A stretch of 64,000 nt of DNA from an uncultured Collinsella sp. (GTDB taxonomy: Bacteria > Actinomycetota > Coriobacteriia > Coriobacteriales > Coriobacteriaceae), in contig CAUCQW010000011.1 in the NCBI GenBank assembly GCA_958445065.1, positions 1-64,000 of the forward strand, in the 5' to 3' direction. The position numbers were made by a program, and so were the translations under genes. Below the pieces are notes generated by a model. That model did not search any database and was not told the DNA's origin. It saw only the letters and a program-made list of their open reading frames with translations. Below are positions 8,086 through 16,916 of this stretch, piece by piece (within the stretch, counting starts at the first letter, position 1; each line of letters opens with the position of its first letter).

Positions 8086-8316
8086 GGCTGTGCGGACGCC
8101 GCGCCGGTCATTTCCTTTTATCCGATTGTCATATGCTCGTTGCCGAATCTTTTACTATGATAGTGGGCACTTGTGAACGTGTCAAAGCCAGGGCGGGCGG
8201 CATTGCGCCTCCTGCCTGCGTATTTGCGCCGATTGCCGCTTCGGGCGCCGTGTTTTGCCCGCTGCGCGAATGGCGGCGTAAACGGTTGCGATGAGAAACG
8301 GGAAGGGAAGGCTCGG

Positions 8317-9108
8317 ATGATTCATATCGTTGGCGCAGGCTCGGGCGCCGCCGACCTTATCACGCTGCGCGGGGCTCGTCTTCTGCGCGCGGCCGACGTG
8401 GTCGTTTGGGCGGGGAGCCTTGTGAACCCCGAGCTGCTCGCCGAGTGCAAGGAATCCTGCATCGTCTACGACAGCGCGCACATGACCTTGGAGGAAGTGC
8501 TCGACGTGATGTGCGCGGCAGATGCGCGGGGCGAGGAAGTGGTGCGCCTGCACACGGGCGACCCGTGCCTGTACGGCGCCATCCAGGAGCAGATGGACGC
8601 GCTCGACGCGCGCGGCGTGGACTACGAGGTGGTGCCCGGCGTGTCGAGCTTTTGCGGTGCCGCGGCGGCGCTTCGCCAGGAATACACGCTGCCGGGAATC
8701 AGCCAGTCGGTCGTGATCACGCGGCTTTCCGGGCGCACCCCCATGCCTGCGGGCGAGGGCATGCGCACCATGGCGGAAAGCGGCTCGACTATGGTCATCT
8801 TCCTGAGCTCGGGTATGCTCGCCGAGCTTTCCGCCGAGCTTTTGGCCGCGGGCCGCAGCTCCGACGAGCCGGCGGCGCTCGTGTATAAGGCGACCTGGCC
8901 TGAGGAGCGCGTGGTGCGATGCACAGTGGGCACGCTCGCCGATGCGGGCGCGCGAGAGGACATCGACCGCACGGCGCTCGTGGTGGTGGGCCGCGTGCTC
9001 GGAGCTCGTGGCGGGCTTGCGCACAACGGCGCGCAAGCGGAGTCGTACGAGCGCAGCAAGCTTTACGACCCTTCGTTTGCCACGGGGTATCGAAAGGCGA
9101 GCAGCTAG
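8317..9108 (+). CDS. cbiF: cobalt-precorrin-4 C11-methyltransferase
   Basis: A 263-residue SAM-dependent tetrapyrrole methylase; CbiF adds the C11 methyl in the anaerobic B12 pathway. Visible family motifs are the N-terminal GAGSGAADLITLRG, LHTGDPCLYGA near residue 82, PGVSSF near 110 and the C-terminal YKATWPEE-x-V...RTALVVVGR. ATG 8317 follows GGAAGGGA at 8301-8308. The frame is open further upstream but without similarity. It is the first gene of the plus-strand operon; cbiD starts two bases after its stop. Confidence 0.93.
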   Translation: MIHIVGAGSGAADLITLRGARLLRAADVVVWAGSLVNPELLAECKESCIVYDSAHMTLEEVLDVMCAADARGEEVVRLHTGDPCLYGAIQEQMDALDARGVDYEVVPGVSSFCGAAAALRQEYTLPGISQSVVITRLSGRTPMPAGEGMRTMAESGSTMVIFLSSGMLAELSAELLAAGRSSDEPAALVYKATWPEERVVRCTVGTLADAGAREDIDRTALVVVGRVLGARGGLAHNGAQAESYERSKLYDPSFATGYRKASS

Positions 9109-9109
9109 C

Positions 9110-10294
9110 GTGGCCTTCGAGCACTACATATATACCGGGACGACCCGCCTGCGCTGCGGCTACACCACGGGGAGCTGCGCCGCGCTCGCGGCGAAGGCGG
9201 CCTGCGAGATGCTCTTGTCACGAAAGCCCGTCGGCCGCGTGTCGATCGTCACCCCCGGCGGGCTGCCCGTCGAGGCGAACGTGGTCGACGCATGCATCGG
9301 CGAGGGGTGCGCCCAGTGCGCCGTGCGAAAGGACGCAGGCGACGATGCCGATGTGACCGACGGCGTGCTCGTGTACGCGCGCGTGGAACATGCGGGGTCG
9401 GGCACGGGCACTGCGGGCAGCAAGGGCGTGCCCGCGCGCGAATCGGAAGTTTCCGTCGATGGCGGCGTGGGCGTGGGGCGCGTGACGTTGCCCGGGCTCG
9501 AGCAGCCGGTGGGGGCGGCCGCCATCAACGCGACGCCGCGCGCGATGATCACTTCGGCGGTGCGCGAGGTGTGCGCCGCGCACGGCTTTTCTGGAAATAT
9601 TGCTGTGACGATTTCGGTACCCGAGGGTGTTGCCCTTGCCGAAAAGACCTTCAACCCGCACCTGGGGATAGAGGACGGCATCTCCATCCTGGGCACGACG
9701 GGCATCGTCGAGCCGCGCAGCCTCGCTGCCTTGCGCGACAGCATCGAGCTCGAGATCCGGCAGCATGCGGCTATGGGGCGGCGCGGAGTCGTGCTCACGC
9801 CCGGCAACTACGGCGCGCAGTTCATCTCGGGGCATTTCCATCTAAACGGTGCGCCGGTGGTCTTCATTTCCAACTTTGTGGGCGATGCGATTGATTGCTG
9901 CGTTCGCGAGGGATTTACCAATGTCCTTCTTGTGGGACACATCGGCAAGCTGGTGAAGGTCGCGGGCGGCATCATGGACACCCATTCGCGTACCGCCGAC
10001 TGCCGTGCGGAGATTCTGACCGCCCACGCGGCCTTGGCCGGCGCGGGCACGAAGACCGTGCGCGATATCATGTCGTCGGTCACGACCACGGCGGCGCTCG
10101 AGGTAATCGAGGCCGCCGGCGTGGGGGACGCTGCGCGCGCCTCGCTCGCTGTGGCAATCGAGGACAGGTTGCGCCGCCGCGCGGCGGGCGGATGCGACAT
10201 CGCCGCGGTCGTGTTCGACGCCGAGCGCCGCGAGCTTTTCCGCACGTCGGGCGCCGATGCAGTTATCGGGGAATTGGGGGCGACGTATGAGTAA
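9110..10294 (+). CDS. cbiD: cobalt-precorrin-5B C1-methyltransferase
   Basis: A 394-residue protein starting at GTG 9110 immediately behind cbiF. CbiD installs the C1 methyl. The conserved GYTTGSCAALAAKAA lies near the N-terminus; LNPHLGIEDGISILGTTG in the form TFNPHLGIEDG and HIGKLVKVAGGIMDTHS-type stretch LLVGHIGKLVKVAGG are the other hallmarks. The 3' end overlaps the small cbiL remnant by 8 bases. Confidence 0.93.
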   Translation: MAFEHYIYTGTTRLRCGYTTGSCAALAAKAACEMLLSRKPVGRVSIVTPGGLPVEANVVDACIGEGCAQCAVRKDAGDDADVTDGVLVYARVEHAGSGTGTAGSKGVPARESEVSVDGGVGVGRVTLPGLEQPVGAAAINATPRAMITSAVREVCAAHGFSGNIAVTISVPEGVALAEKTFNPHLGIEDGISILGTTGIVEPRSLAALRDSIELEIRQHAAMGRRGVVLTPGNYGAQFISGHFHLNGAPVVFISNFVGDAIDCCVREGFTNVLLVGHIGKLVKVAGGIMDTHSRTADCRAEILTAHAALAGAGTKTVRDIMSSVTTTAALEVIEAAGVGDAARASLAVAIEDRLRRRAAGGCDIAAVVFDAERRELFRTSGADAVIGELGATYE

Positions 10295-10520
10295 AGGCGT
10301 GCTGTATGGGGTGGGCCGCGCAATCGGCTGGCCAGGGACGAAGGTGGCTATGAAGGCGCGCCGCTCGCTTGCGGACACGAAGCGTATCCTTCGCGAGGAG
10401 GGCACCTTCGACGGTGCCGAGCTCGTAGAGGACTGTGGGCTTCCGGGCGAGCGCGTGTACCGCTCGCTCGACGATGTGCCCGATCGGGGCAGCTACTTCT
10501 CGACGATGGTGGTGCGCTAG
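10287..10520 (+). pseudogene. cbiL: internally deleted cobalt-precorrin-2 C20-methyltransferase (CbiL remnant)
   Basis: A 77-codon open frame where a full CbiL is about 230-240 residues. The first residues, MSKGVLYGVG, match the CbiL N-terminus. From TKVAMKARRSLADTKRIL onward it matches the family C-terminus: (V-x-MK...), CGLPGERVYRSLDDVP, then SYFSTMVV. The middle, including the SAM-binding and active-site region, is missing while the frame is kept. It overlaps cbiD by 8 bases and its TAG abuts the cbiG ATG, so it still couples translation. It cannot plausibly be an active methyltransferase. No other CbiL is in the window. Confidence 0.8.
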
Positions 10521-11654
10521 ATGAGGGTTTCCTGCATAGCGTTCACTGAGAGGGGGTATGCGTTGGCGGAGCGCACCGCACGCGCGCTTTCCGATTGCGC
10601 GCAGACAGGTGAAGATGACCCTGGCTGGGACGTTTCCGTTTCGCGCGGGTTCGGCGAGGGGAAGGCCGACCTGCGCGCATGGACGGCGCTCACGTGGGAA
10701 GCGTCGGACGCGCTTCTGTTCGTGGGCGCGGCGGGCATCGCCGTGCGGGCGATCGCGCCGCATGTCGCCTCGAAGGTAAACGATCCCGCGGTTGTGGCGA
10801 TCGACGAGGCGGGGCGCTTTGCCGTCCCGCTTTTGTCGGGGCATTTGGGCGGTGCGAACGAGCTTGCGCAAACTGTGGCACGCGCGGCAGGGGCCATCCC
10901 CGTCATCACCACGGCGACCGACGTCCGCGGCGTGTGGGCGGTGGATACGTGGGCGCGCTGTGCGGGGCTCGCCGTTTCGAATCCCGAGGCTATCAAGCGA
11001 GTGTCGGCGCGGCTGCTTTCGAGCGGGCGCGTGGCGCTCTATTCCGCCATGCCGATTTCGGGACAGCCGCCTGAGGGGGTTGACATTGTGTCCGACCGCG
11101 CTCGGGCCGATATCGTCGTGTCGCCGTTCGCTGGCGCGAATGCAGGTGCGTCCGTTCGCACGGCGGAGACAACGGACGAGGTCGTGCCCGCCGGTGAGAC
11201 GGGGAAGCCGGCGGGCGTGCGGGCGCAGGCGCCTGCGCCCGAGCCGCTTCACCTTGTCGTGCCCTGCATCGTTGCGGGCATAGGGTGCCGTCGCGGTGCG
11301 TGCGCCGAAGCGATCGGGGAGGCGTTTCTTCTCGCGTGCGGGCAGGCGGGCATCTCGCCTTTGGCCGTTCGCGAGGCGGCGACGATCGACGTGAAGGCGC
11401 GCGAGGAGGGCCTGCTCGCCTTCTGCCGCGCGCGCAATATCCCGCTCGCGACGTATTCCGCAGAGGAGTTGTCGCAGGTCGAAGGCAGCGTTTCGCCATC
11501 TGATTTCGTGTGCGCGACGGTGGGGGTCGACAATGTGTGCGAGCGCGCGGCGCTCGCGGACGGGGGTAAACTTATCTTCCCGAAGCTCGCTCACGGCGGC
11601 GTGACCGTCGCGTTTTCCAAGGTAACTTTCGAACTTTCGTTTAAGGAGCGGTGA
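10521..11654 (+). CDS. cbiG: cobalt-precorrin-5A hydrolase
   Basis: A 377-residue CbiG, which opens the delta-lactone of cobalt-precorrin-5A and releases acetaldehyde. The N-terminal domain contains VGAAGIAVRAIAPHV and LLSGHLGGANELA; the C-terminal domain contains GIGCRRGACAEAIGEA and ATIDVKAREEGL, and the end has KLAHGGVTVAFSK. A low-complexity Ala/Gly/Thr-rich segment of about 35 residues separates the two domains. ATG 10521 directly follows the stop of the cbiL remnant, with no other spacing. Confidence 0.92.
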   Translation: MRVSCIAFTERGYALAERTARALSDCAQTGEDDPGWDVSVSRGFGEGKADLRAWTALTWEASDALLFVGAAGIAVRAIAPHVASKVNDPAVVAIDEAGRFAVPLLSGHLGGANELAQTVARAAGAIPVITTATDVRGVWAVDTWARCAGLAVSNPEAIKRVSARLLSSGRVALYSAMPISGQPPEGVDIVSDRARADIVVSPFAGANAGASVRTAETTDEVVPAGETGKPAGVRAQAPAPEPLHLVVPCIVAGIGCRRGACAEAIGEAFLLACGQAGISPLAVREAATIDVKAREEGLLAFCRARNIPLATYSAEELSQVEGSVSPSDFVCATVGVDNVCERAALADGGKLIFPKLAHGGVTVAFSKVTFELSFKER

Positions 11655-12397
11655 TGGGAAAGCTCTTCGTGGTGGGGATCGGCCCGGGCGGCCCCGACGG
11701 CATGACGATTGCGGCTCGGCGCGCGCTCGAGGCGGCCGACATCGTTGTGGGGTACACGAAATACGTGGAGCTCGCACTCGCCGCCGTGCCTGACGCGGCG
11801 CATCTCGCGACGCCGATGATGCACGAGGTCGAACGGTGCCGCCTGGCGCTTTCACGCGCGCAGAGCGGAGAAGCCGTGGCGCTCGTGTGCAGCGGTGACG
11901 CGGGCGTGTATGGCATGGCGAGCCCCGTGCTGGAGCTTGCGGAGGACTACCCCGATGTTGACGTGGAAGCTATCGCCGGGGCCACCGCGGCTCAGAGCGG
12001 GTCGGCGGTGCTCGGCGCCCCGCTTGCCCACGACTTCGCGGTCGTGTCGCTCTCCGACCTGCTCACGCCGTGGGATGTCATCGAGCGCAGGCTCGCCGCC
12101 GTGGCGAGCGCCGACTTCTGCATCTGTTTGTACAACCCGCGCAGCAGAAAGCGCGCCGACAGGCTCTCGCGCGCGGCGAAGATTATGCTCGAATGGAAGG
12201 CCCCCGACACGCTCTGCGGCTGGGTACGCAACATCGGGCGCGAGGGGCAGCAGTCGGGCATGTGCAGGCTCTCCGAGCTGGAGGAGTTCGACGCCGACAT
12301 GTTCACCACCGTGTTCGTCGGCAACGCGGACACGAAGCGCGTAGGCGGCCGTATGGTCACGCCGCGCGGGTATCGGGAGATTCCATGCGAAAGGTAA
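11654..12397 (+). CDS. cbiH: cobalt-precorrin-3 C17-methyltransferase
   Basis: A 247-residue tetrapyrrole methylase (C17 methylation and ring contraction). Motifs are GIGPGGPDGMT near the N-terminus, VCSGDAGVYGMA, GATAAQSGSAVLGAPLAHDF, and the terminal MFTTVFVGNADT. ATG 11654 is chosen over GTG 11651 because AAGGAG at 11643-11648 is spaced correctly for it. It shares one base with the cbiG stop (TGATG). Confidence 0.92.
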   Translation: MGKLFVVGIGPGGPDGMTIAARRALEAADIVVGYTKYVELALAAVPDAAHLATPMMHEVERCRLALSRAQSGEAVALVCSGDAGVYGMASPVLELAEDYPDVDVEAIAGATAAQSGSAVLGAPLAHDFAVVSLSDLLTPWDVIERRLAAVASADFCICLYNPRSRKRADRLSRAAKIMLEWKAPDTLCGWVRNIGREGQQSGMCRLSELEEFDADMFTTVFVGNADTKRVGGRMVTPRGYREIPCER

Positions 12398-13857
12398 CGA
12401 TCATCGGGGCGGGGCCCGGAAACCCCGACTTGCTCTCGCGTGCGGCGCTCGACGCGATCGACATCGCCGACGTGGTCATCGGCGCTCATCGCGCGCTTGT
12501 CGGCATCGACGTGCCGCCCGACGTGGTGAAATGCGAGCTCGTGAAGACGGCGGACATCGTCGCCGCGCTCATTGATGCGGCGTCGTGGCAGCGCGCCGTG
12601 GTCGTGATGACGGGCGATGTGGGGCTGTTCAGCGGCGCGCGCCGCCTGATGGAGGCTCTCTCCGGCGACGCGCAGGTGGACGTGCACGTCATTCCCGGCA
12701 TAAGCTCAGCGTCGTATCTCGCCGCGCGCCTCGCGCGTCCATGGCAGGATTGGCGCTTCGCGAGCGCTCACGGCGTGGCGTGCGACATCGTGGCCGAGGC
12801 CGAGCGCGCAGGTGAGCTCTTCCTCGCCACGTCGGGCGGGGAAGACCCCTCGCGGCTTTCGGGCGAGCTTGTGCAGGCGGGCTTCGCGGACGCGCGCGTG
12901 ACGGTGGCCGAGCGCCTGTCGTACCCCGACGAGCGCATCACCTGCGCGACCGCAAGTGAAATCGCAGGTCAGACGTTCGACGACTTGAACGTGATGCTTA
13001 TCGAGTTCGCAGGCTGCGCCGGGTCGCCTGCGGGCTCTAGCGCAGCCTCCGAGGCGCCGGCCGGCGCGTCTGCGCCCGCGGCGGCTTCTTTCGCGGCGGA
13101 CTCTGCGGGCGCATTCCGCGCCGCGAGCTCCCGCTGGCCGTACGCTTCCTCGGGCATTCCCGACGAGCTCTTCATCCGCGGCGAAGTTCCCATGACCAAG
13201 CAGGAGGTGCGCGCCGTCGCGCTCGCGAAGCTGCGCCTTACCGCGACCGACACCGTGTGGGATGTCGGCGCCGGCACGGGGAGCGTGTCGATCGAGGCGG
13301 CGCTCGTCGCGCGAGCGGGGTCGGTATGGGCGGTCGAGCGCAACGCGGCCGGCGTGCGGCTCATCCGAGAGAACGCGGATGCATTCGGGTGCGGCAACGT
13401 GCATGCGGTCCCCGGTGTCGCCCCCGAAGCGCTCGCGAAACTGCCTGTCCCCGACGCCGTGTTCGTCGGCGGGAGCGCGGGCGAGCTTCCCTCCATCGTG
13501 GAGGCGGCGCTCGAGAAGAACTCGCAGGTTCGCCTGTGCGTGCCATGCGTCACCGTTGAGACGCTCACCGAGGCGTGCGCGCTCCTCTCGGGTTCGCGCT
13601 TTAAGGGGTTCGAGGCGTGCCAGGTGTCGGCCGCCCGTGCCGAGGCTGTAGGCTCGCACCATCTTATGAAGGCGCAAAACCCCGTGTTCCTCGTCAGCGC
13701 GCGTGGTGCGGGCGCGGATGCCGAGGAGCTTGCCGAAGTCGGCGCGCTTGCTGAGTCGCCTGTCGGGGAGGACCTCTCTGTCGAGGGGAACCCATCCGTT
13801 GAGGTGGTCTCGCTTGCTAACTGCAGCGCCGCAGGTGGGGAAGGCGGCGCCCGGTGA
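12385..13857 (+). CDS. cbiET: cobalt-precorrin-7 C5-methyltransferase / C15-methyltransferase (decarboxylating), CbiE-CbiT fusion
   Basis: A 490-residue two-domain enzyme. Residues 1-210 are CbiE (GAGPGNPDLLS; VVVMTGDVGLFSGA; IPGISS). After an Ala/Ser-rich linker of about 40 residues, a CbiT methyltransferase begins (GIPDELFIRGEVPMTKQEVR, then DVGAGTGSVSIEA). CbiE methylates C5; CbiT methylates C15 and decarboxylates the C12 acetate. Fusion of the two (as in CobL) is common. ATG 12385 overlaps the cbiH end by 13 bases and follows CGGGAGA. The C-terminal ~35 residues after the CbiT fold are low-complexity. Confidence 0.92.
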   Translation: MRKVTIIGAGPGNPDLLSRAALDAIDIADVVIGAHRALVGIDVPPDVVKCELVKTADIVAALIDAASWQRAVVVMTGDVGLFSGARRLMEALSGDAQVDVHVIPGISSASYLAARLARPWQDWRFASAHGVACDIVAEAERAGELFLATSGGEDPSRLSGELVQAGFADARVTVAERLSYPDERITCATASEIAGQTFDDLNVMLIEFAGCAGSPAGSSAASEAPAGASAPAAASFAADSAGAFRAASSRWPYASSGIPDELFIRGEVPMTKQEVRAVALAKLRLTATDTVWDVGAGTGSVSIEAALVARAGSVWAVERNAAGVRLIRENADAFGCGNVHAVPGVAPEALAKLPVPDAVFVGGSAGELPSIVEAALEKNSQVRLCVPCVTVETLTEACALLSGSRFKGFEACQVSAARAEAVGSHHLMKAQNPVFLVSARGAGADAEELAEVGALAESPVGEDLSVEGNPSVEVVSLANCSAAGGEGGAR

Positions 13858-15236
13858 GCACGTCCATCCCGCGCTTCATGGTCGCTGCGCCCTCGAGCGG
13901 GAGCGGCAAGACGGTCGTAACGTGCGCGCTCCTGCGCGCGCTCGCGCACCGCGGCATTGCATGCGCGGCCTTCAAATGCGGCCCCGACTACATTGACCCG
14001 CTCTTTCATCGCCGCGTCGTGGGTGCGCGCTCGGGCAATTTAGACGGCTTCTTCACCGACGCCCCGACGCTGCGCGCCCTGCTCGCACGCGGCGCCGCGG
14101 GCGCGGATGTCGCGGTGCTCGAGGGGGTTATGGGCTTCTACGACGGCATGGCGCCCGGCGTGGCCGACGCGAGCAGCTACCAGGTTGCGCGCAACACGGA
14201 AACGCCGGTCGTTTTAGTGGTGAACGGGCGCGGGGCGTCTTTATCGCTCGCCGCTGTAACCCGCGGCATCGCCGAGTTCCTGCCTTGTGCGAACGTGCGC
14301 GGCGTCGTGCTGAACAAGACGAGCGCCGCTGCCTGCGCCTACGCGGCGCCTGCGATCGAGAAGCACACGGGCGTCGCGGTTTTGGGGAATATCCCCGCCG
14401 ACGAGGCGTTCTCGCTCGAAAGCCGGCATCTGGGGCTTGTGACCGCCGACGAGGTCGAGCAGCTCTCCGCGCGCATCGACAAGATGGCCGAGCTGGTGGA
14501 AAAGAGCATCGACGTCGACCGCTTGCTCGAAATAGCGGCGACGGCACCCGATATCCGCGAGGAACCTTACCGGTTGGAGCCGATCGCGGGAGCGCGGCCC
14601 ATCGTCGCCGTCGCGCGTGACGAGGCGTTCTCGTTCTACTACGAGGAGAATCTGCGCGCGCTCGAGGACCTGGGTTGCGAGCTGGCCTTTTTCAGCCCCC
14701 TGTGTGATGGCGAGTTGCCCCGGGGGACAAGCGCCCTCTATCTGGGGGGCGGCTACCCGGAGCTCCATGCGCGGCAGCTCTCCGAGAACGTGTCGATGCG
14801 CGGGGCGGTGCGGCGCGCGGTGGAATCCGGCATGCCGACGGTCGCCGAATGCGGTGGGTTTCTGTACCTGCAGCGCGAAATCGCCGATAGCGAGGGGTGG
14901 CGCTGGCCTGTTGCGGGCGCCCTTGAGGGCGCAAGCGAGAACGGGGGAAGGCTGTCCCATTTCGGGTACGTGGAGCTCACTTCCCAACGCGACGGGCTCT
15001 ACGGGCCGCGCGGCACACGCATCCGCGCGCACGAGTTCCACTACTGGCAGTCCACCTGCCCGGGCGGCGACTTTTGGGCGCAGAAGCCCCGGCGCGACAA
15101 GGGCTGGCCGTGCATGACGACCACCCCGTCCCTGGTGGCGGGCTTCCCGCATGTGTACTATCCTGCGAACCCCGACGTTGCGCGCGCGTTCGCGTCTGCC
15201 GCAGCGTCGTTCACAGAGAGGAGGCGGCATGGCTGA
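13854..15236 (+). CDS. cbiA: cobyrinate a,c-diamide synthase
   Basis: A 460-residue glutamine amidotransferase that amidates the a and c side chains. The N-terminal ATP domain has SSGSGKTVVTCALLRAL and FKCGPDYIDPLFH; the class I glutaminase domain has AECGGFLYLQ (nucleophile Cys) and AHEFHYW. Start is GTG 13854, overlapping the cbiET stop by 4 bases (GTGA). Confidence 0.94.
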   Translation: MSTSIPRFMVAAPSSGSGKTVVTCALLRALAHRGIACAAFKCGPDYIDPLFHRRVVGARSGNLDGFFTDAPTLRALLARGAAGADVAVLEGVMGFYDGMAPGVADASSYQVARNTETPVVLVVNGRGASLSLAAVTRGIAEFLPCANVRGVVLNKTSAAACAYAAPAIEKHTGVAVLGNIPADEAFSLESRHLGLVTADEVEQLSARIDKMAELVEKSIDVDRLLEIAATAPDIREEPYRLEPIAGARPIVAVARDEAFSFYYEENLRALEDLGCELAFFSPLCDGELPRGTSALYLGGGYPELHARQLSENVSMRGAVRRAVESGMPTVAECGGFLYLQREIADSEGWRWPVAGALEGASENGGRLSHFGYVELTSQRDGLYGPRGTRIRAHEFHYWQSTCPGGDFWAQKPRRDKGWPCMTTTPSLVAGFPHVYYPANPDVARAFASAAASFTERRRHG

Positions 15237-16371
15237 AGCAACCGAAACCGCGCTTGCCTGCATCCGCGAGGAAGTCGAGCGCGCGTTCTCGTCGGCGCCG
15301 GGCGCCGTGCTCGAAGCCGCGCTTTCCCGGATCGCGCCCGCAGACGAATGCGCCCGTGCCGCCGCGTACGCCGCGTGGGACTCCATCGCGCACCCCTTGG
15401 GGGGATTGGGCGACTTTGAAGACGCCGTCGCGTGTATCGCCGCAGCTCAGGGGAGCGCCGAGGTGGCCGAGTTTCCCCGTGCGCTCGCGGTATTCTTCTC
15501 CGACAACGGGGTCGTTGCCGAAGGCGTGTCGCAAAGCGGGCAAGATGTGACGCGAGCCGTCGCGCGCAACATGTGCGAGGGGGCCGCGAGCGCCTGCCGC
15601 ATGGCGGCGTTCGCGAGTGCCGAGGTCGTGCCCGTCGACGTGGGTATGGCCCGGGGCATAGAAGACGCGCGCATGGTGCGCGCGAACGTGCGGCGGGGGA
15701 GCGGCAACATCGCTCTCGGCTCCGCTATGTCTCGCGATGGGGCCGTGCGCGCGATCGAGGTCGGAATCGCCGTCGCGTGCGGGCTTGCCCGCGCCGGCGT
15801 GCGCCTTCTCGCCGCGGGCGAGATGGGCATCGGCAACACGACCACCTCGGCGGCGGTGGCCGCAGTGCTCATCCGGGCGGACGCGCGGAGCCTTGTCGGG
15901 CGCGGCGCGGGGCTCTCGGACGCCTCGCTCGCGCGCAAGCGCGACGTGGTCGAGCGCGCTATCGACGCGAACTCGCCCGATCCCGCCGACCCGATCGACG
16001 TGCTCTCGAAGGTGGGCGGCTTCGACATCGCTGCGATGTGCGGCTTCTACCTGGGGGCCGCGGCCTCGAAGGCGCCGGCGCTCCTCGACGGGGTCATATC
16101 CTGCACGGCGGCCCTGTGCGCGGCGCGCCTGTGCCCCAACGCCTTGGGCTACCTCGTGGGCACCCACGCATCAAGCGAACCCGCAAGCCAGGAGCTCCTT
16201 CGCGAGCTCGGCATAAAGGCACCCCTCGACGCAGGCATGCACTTGGGCGAGGGCGCGGGCGCCATGGCGTATCTGCCCCTTCTGGATTCGGCGCTGTGCG
16301 TGTACCGGGATGGGAAGACGTTCACGGCGACTGGTATGGCTGCTTACGAGCATTTCGAGGCCGGGAAATGA
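15229..16371 (+). CDS. cobT: nicotinate-nucleotide--dimethylbenzimidazole phosphoribosyltransferase
   Basis: A 380-residue CobT, which makes alpha-ribazole phosphate for the lower ligand. Motifs are VFFSDNGVVAEGVSQSGQDVT, GEMGIGNTTTSAAVAA, KVGGFDIAAMCGFYLGAA and the C-terminal DAGMHLGEGAGA carrying the catalytic Glu. ATG 15229 overlaps cbiA by 8 bases and follows GAGAGGAGG. Confidence 0.94.
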   Translation: MAEATETALACIREEVERAFSSAPGAVLEAALSRIAPADECARAAAYAAWDSIAHPLGGLGDFEDAVACIAAAQGSAEVAEFPRALAVFFSDNGVVAEGVSQSGQDVTRAVARNMCEGAASACRMAAFASAEVVPVDVGMARGIEDARMVRANVRRGSGNIALGSAMSRDGAVRAIEVGIAVACGLARAGVRLLAAGEMGIGNTTTSAAVAAVLIRADARSLVGRGAGLSDASLARKRDVVERAIDANSPDPADPIDVLSKVGGFDIAAMCGFYLGAAASKAPALLDGVISCTAALCAARLCPNALGYLVGTHASSEPASQELLRELGIKAPLDAGMHLGEGAGAMAYLPLLDSALCVYRDGKTFTATGMAAYEHFEAGK

Positions 16372-16916
16372 CGGTGACGCTCGTCATCGGCGCCGCCGCG
16401 AGCGGCAAGAGCGCCTACGCCGAGTCCCTGTGCCTCGGGCACGACGGCCCCCGCGTGTACCTGGCAACGATGGAGCCCTTCGGGGAAGAGGGCGCCCGCC
16501 GCATCGCGCGCCATCGGGCGCTGCGCGAGGGCAAGGGGTTTTCTACCCTCGAGTGCACGCGTGACGTGGGCGCCGCAGTGCCCGGGCTTCCGCGCGACTG
16601 CACGCTTCTTTTGGAGGACGTGGGCAACCTGGTTGCGAACGAGCTCTTCGCGGAAGGCGGCTTGTGCCCGCGTGACCCCGACGCTGCGGCGCGCGAGGTG
16701 CTCGGAGGCATCGAACGGCTCGCTCAGGCCGCTGCATATACGGTGGTGGTCACCGTCGACGTGTTCGCCGATGGGATGCGCTACGATGAAGGGACCGAGG
16801 CATGGAGGCGCGCGCTCGCGCGCGTGAACGCGGGTGTGGCTGCGCTGGCCGACCGCGCAGTCGAAGTGGTATGCGGGATTCCCGTGTGGATGAAAGGCGA
16901 AGGACCTACAAGGTGA
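16368..16916 (+). CDS. cobU: adenosylcobinamide kinase / guanylyltransferase
   Basis: A 182-residue P-loop protein that phosphorylates adenosylcobinamide and transfers GMP to it. P-loop GAAASGKSAYAE is at the N-terminus, and the RIARHRALR segment contains the His used as guanylylation site in CobU. The C-terminal half keeps WRRALARVNAGVAALADRAVEVVCGIP. The central region deviates from classical CobU (no clear V-x-N-E-x-G-x-G-x-V-P block). ATG 16368 overlaps cobT by 4 bases (ATGA). A second CobU-like domain occurs in the gene at 17677. Confidence 0.85.
   Translation: MTVTLVIGAAASGKSAYAESLCLGHDGPRVYLATMEPFGEEGARRIARHRALREGKGFSTLECTRDVGAAVPGLPRDCTLLLEDVGNLVANELFAEGGLCPRDPDAAAREVLGGIERLAQAAAYTVVVTVDVFADGMRYDEGTEAWRRALARVNAGVAALADRAVEVVCGIPVWMKGEGPTR

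Noticed and set aside
8161..8240. A second, plus-strand cobalamin riboswitch before cbiF (AAAGCCAGGGCGGGC resembles the AGCC box)
   Set aside because: The GGGAA, GGTG-x-GAATCC and ACTGT blocks are missing on this strand, so only a chance similarity to one box is present.
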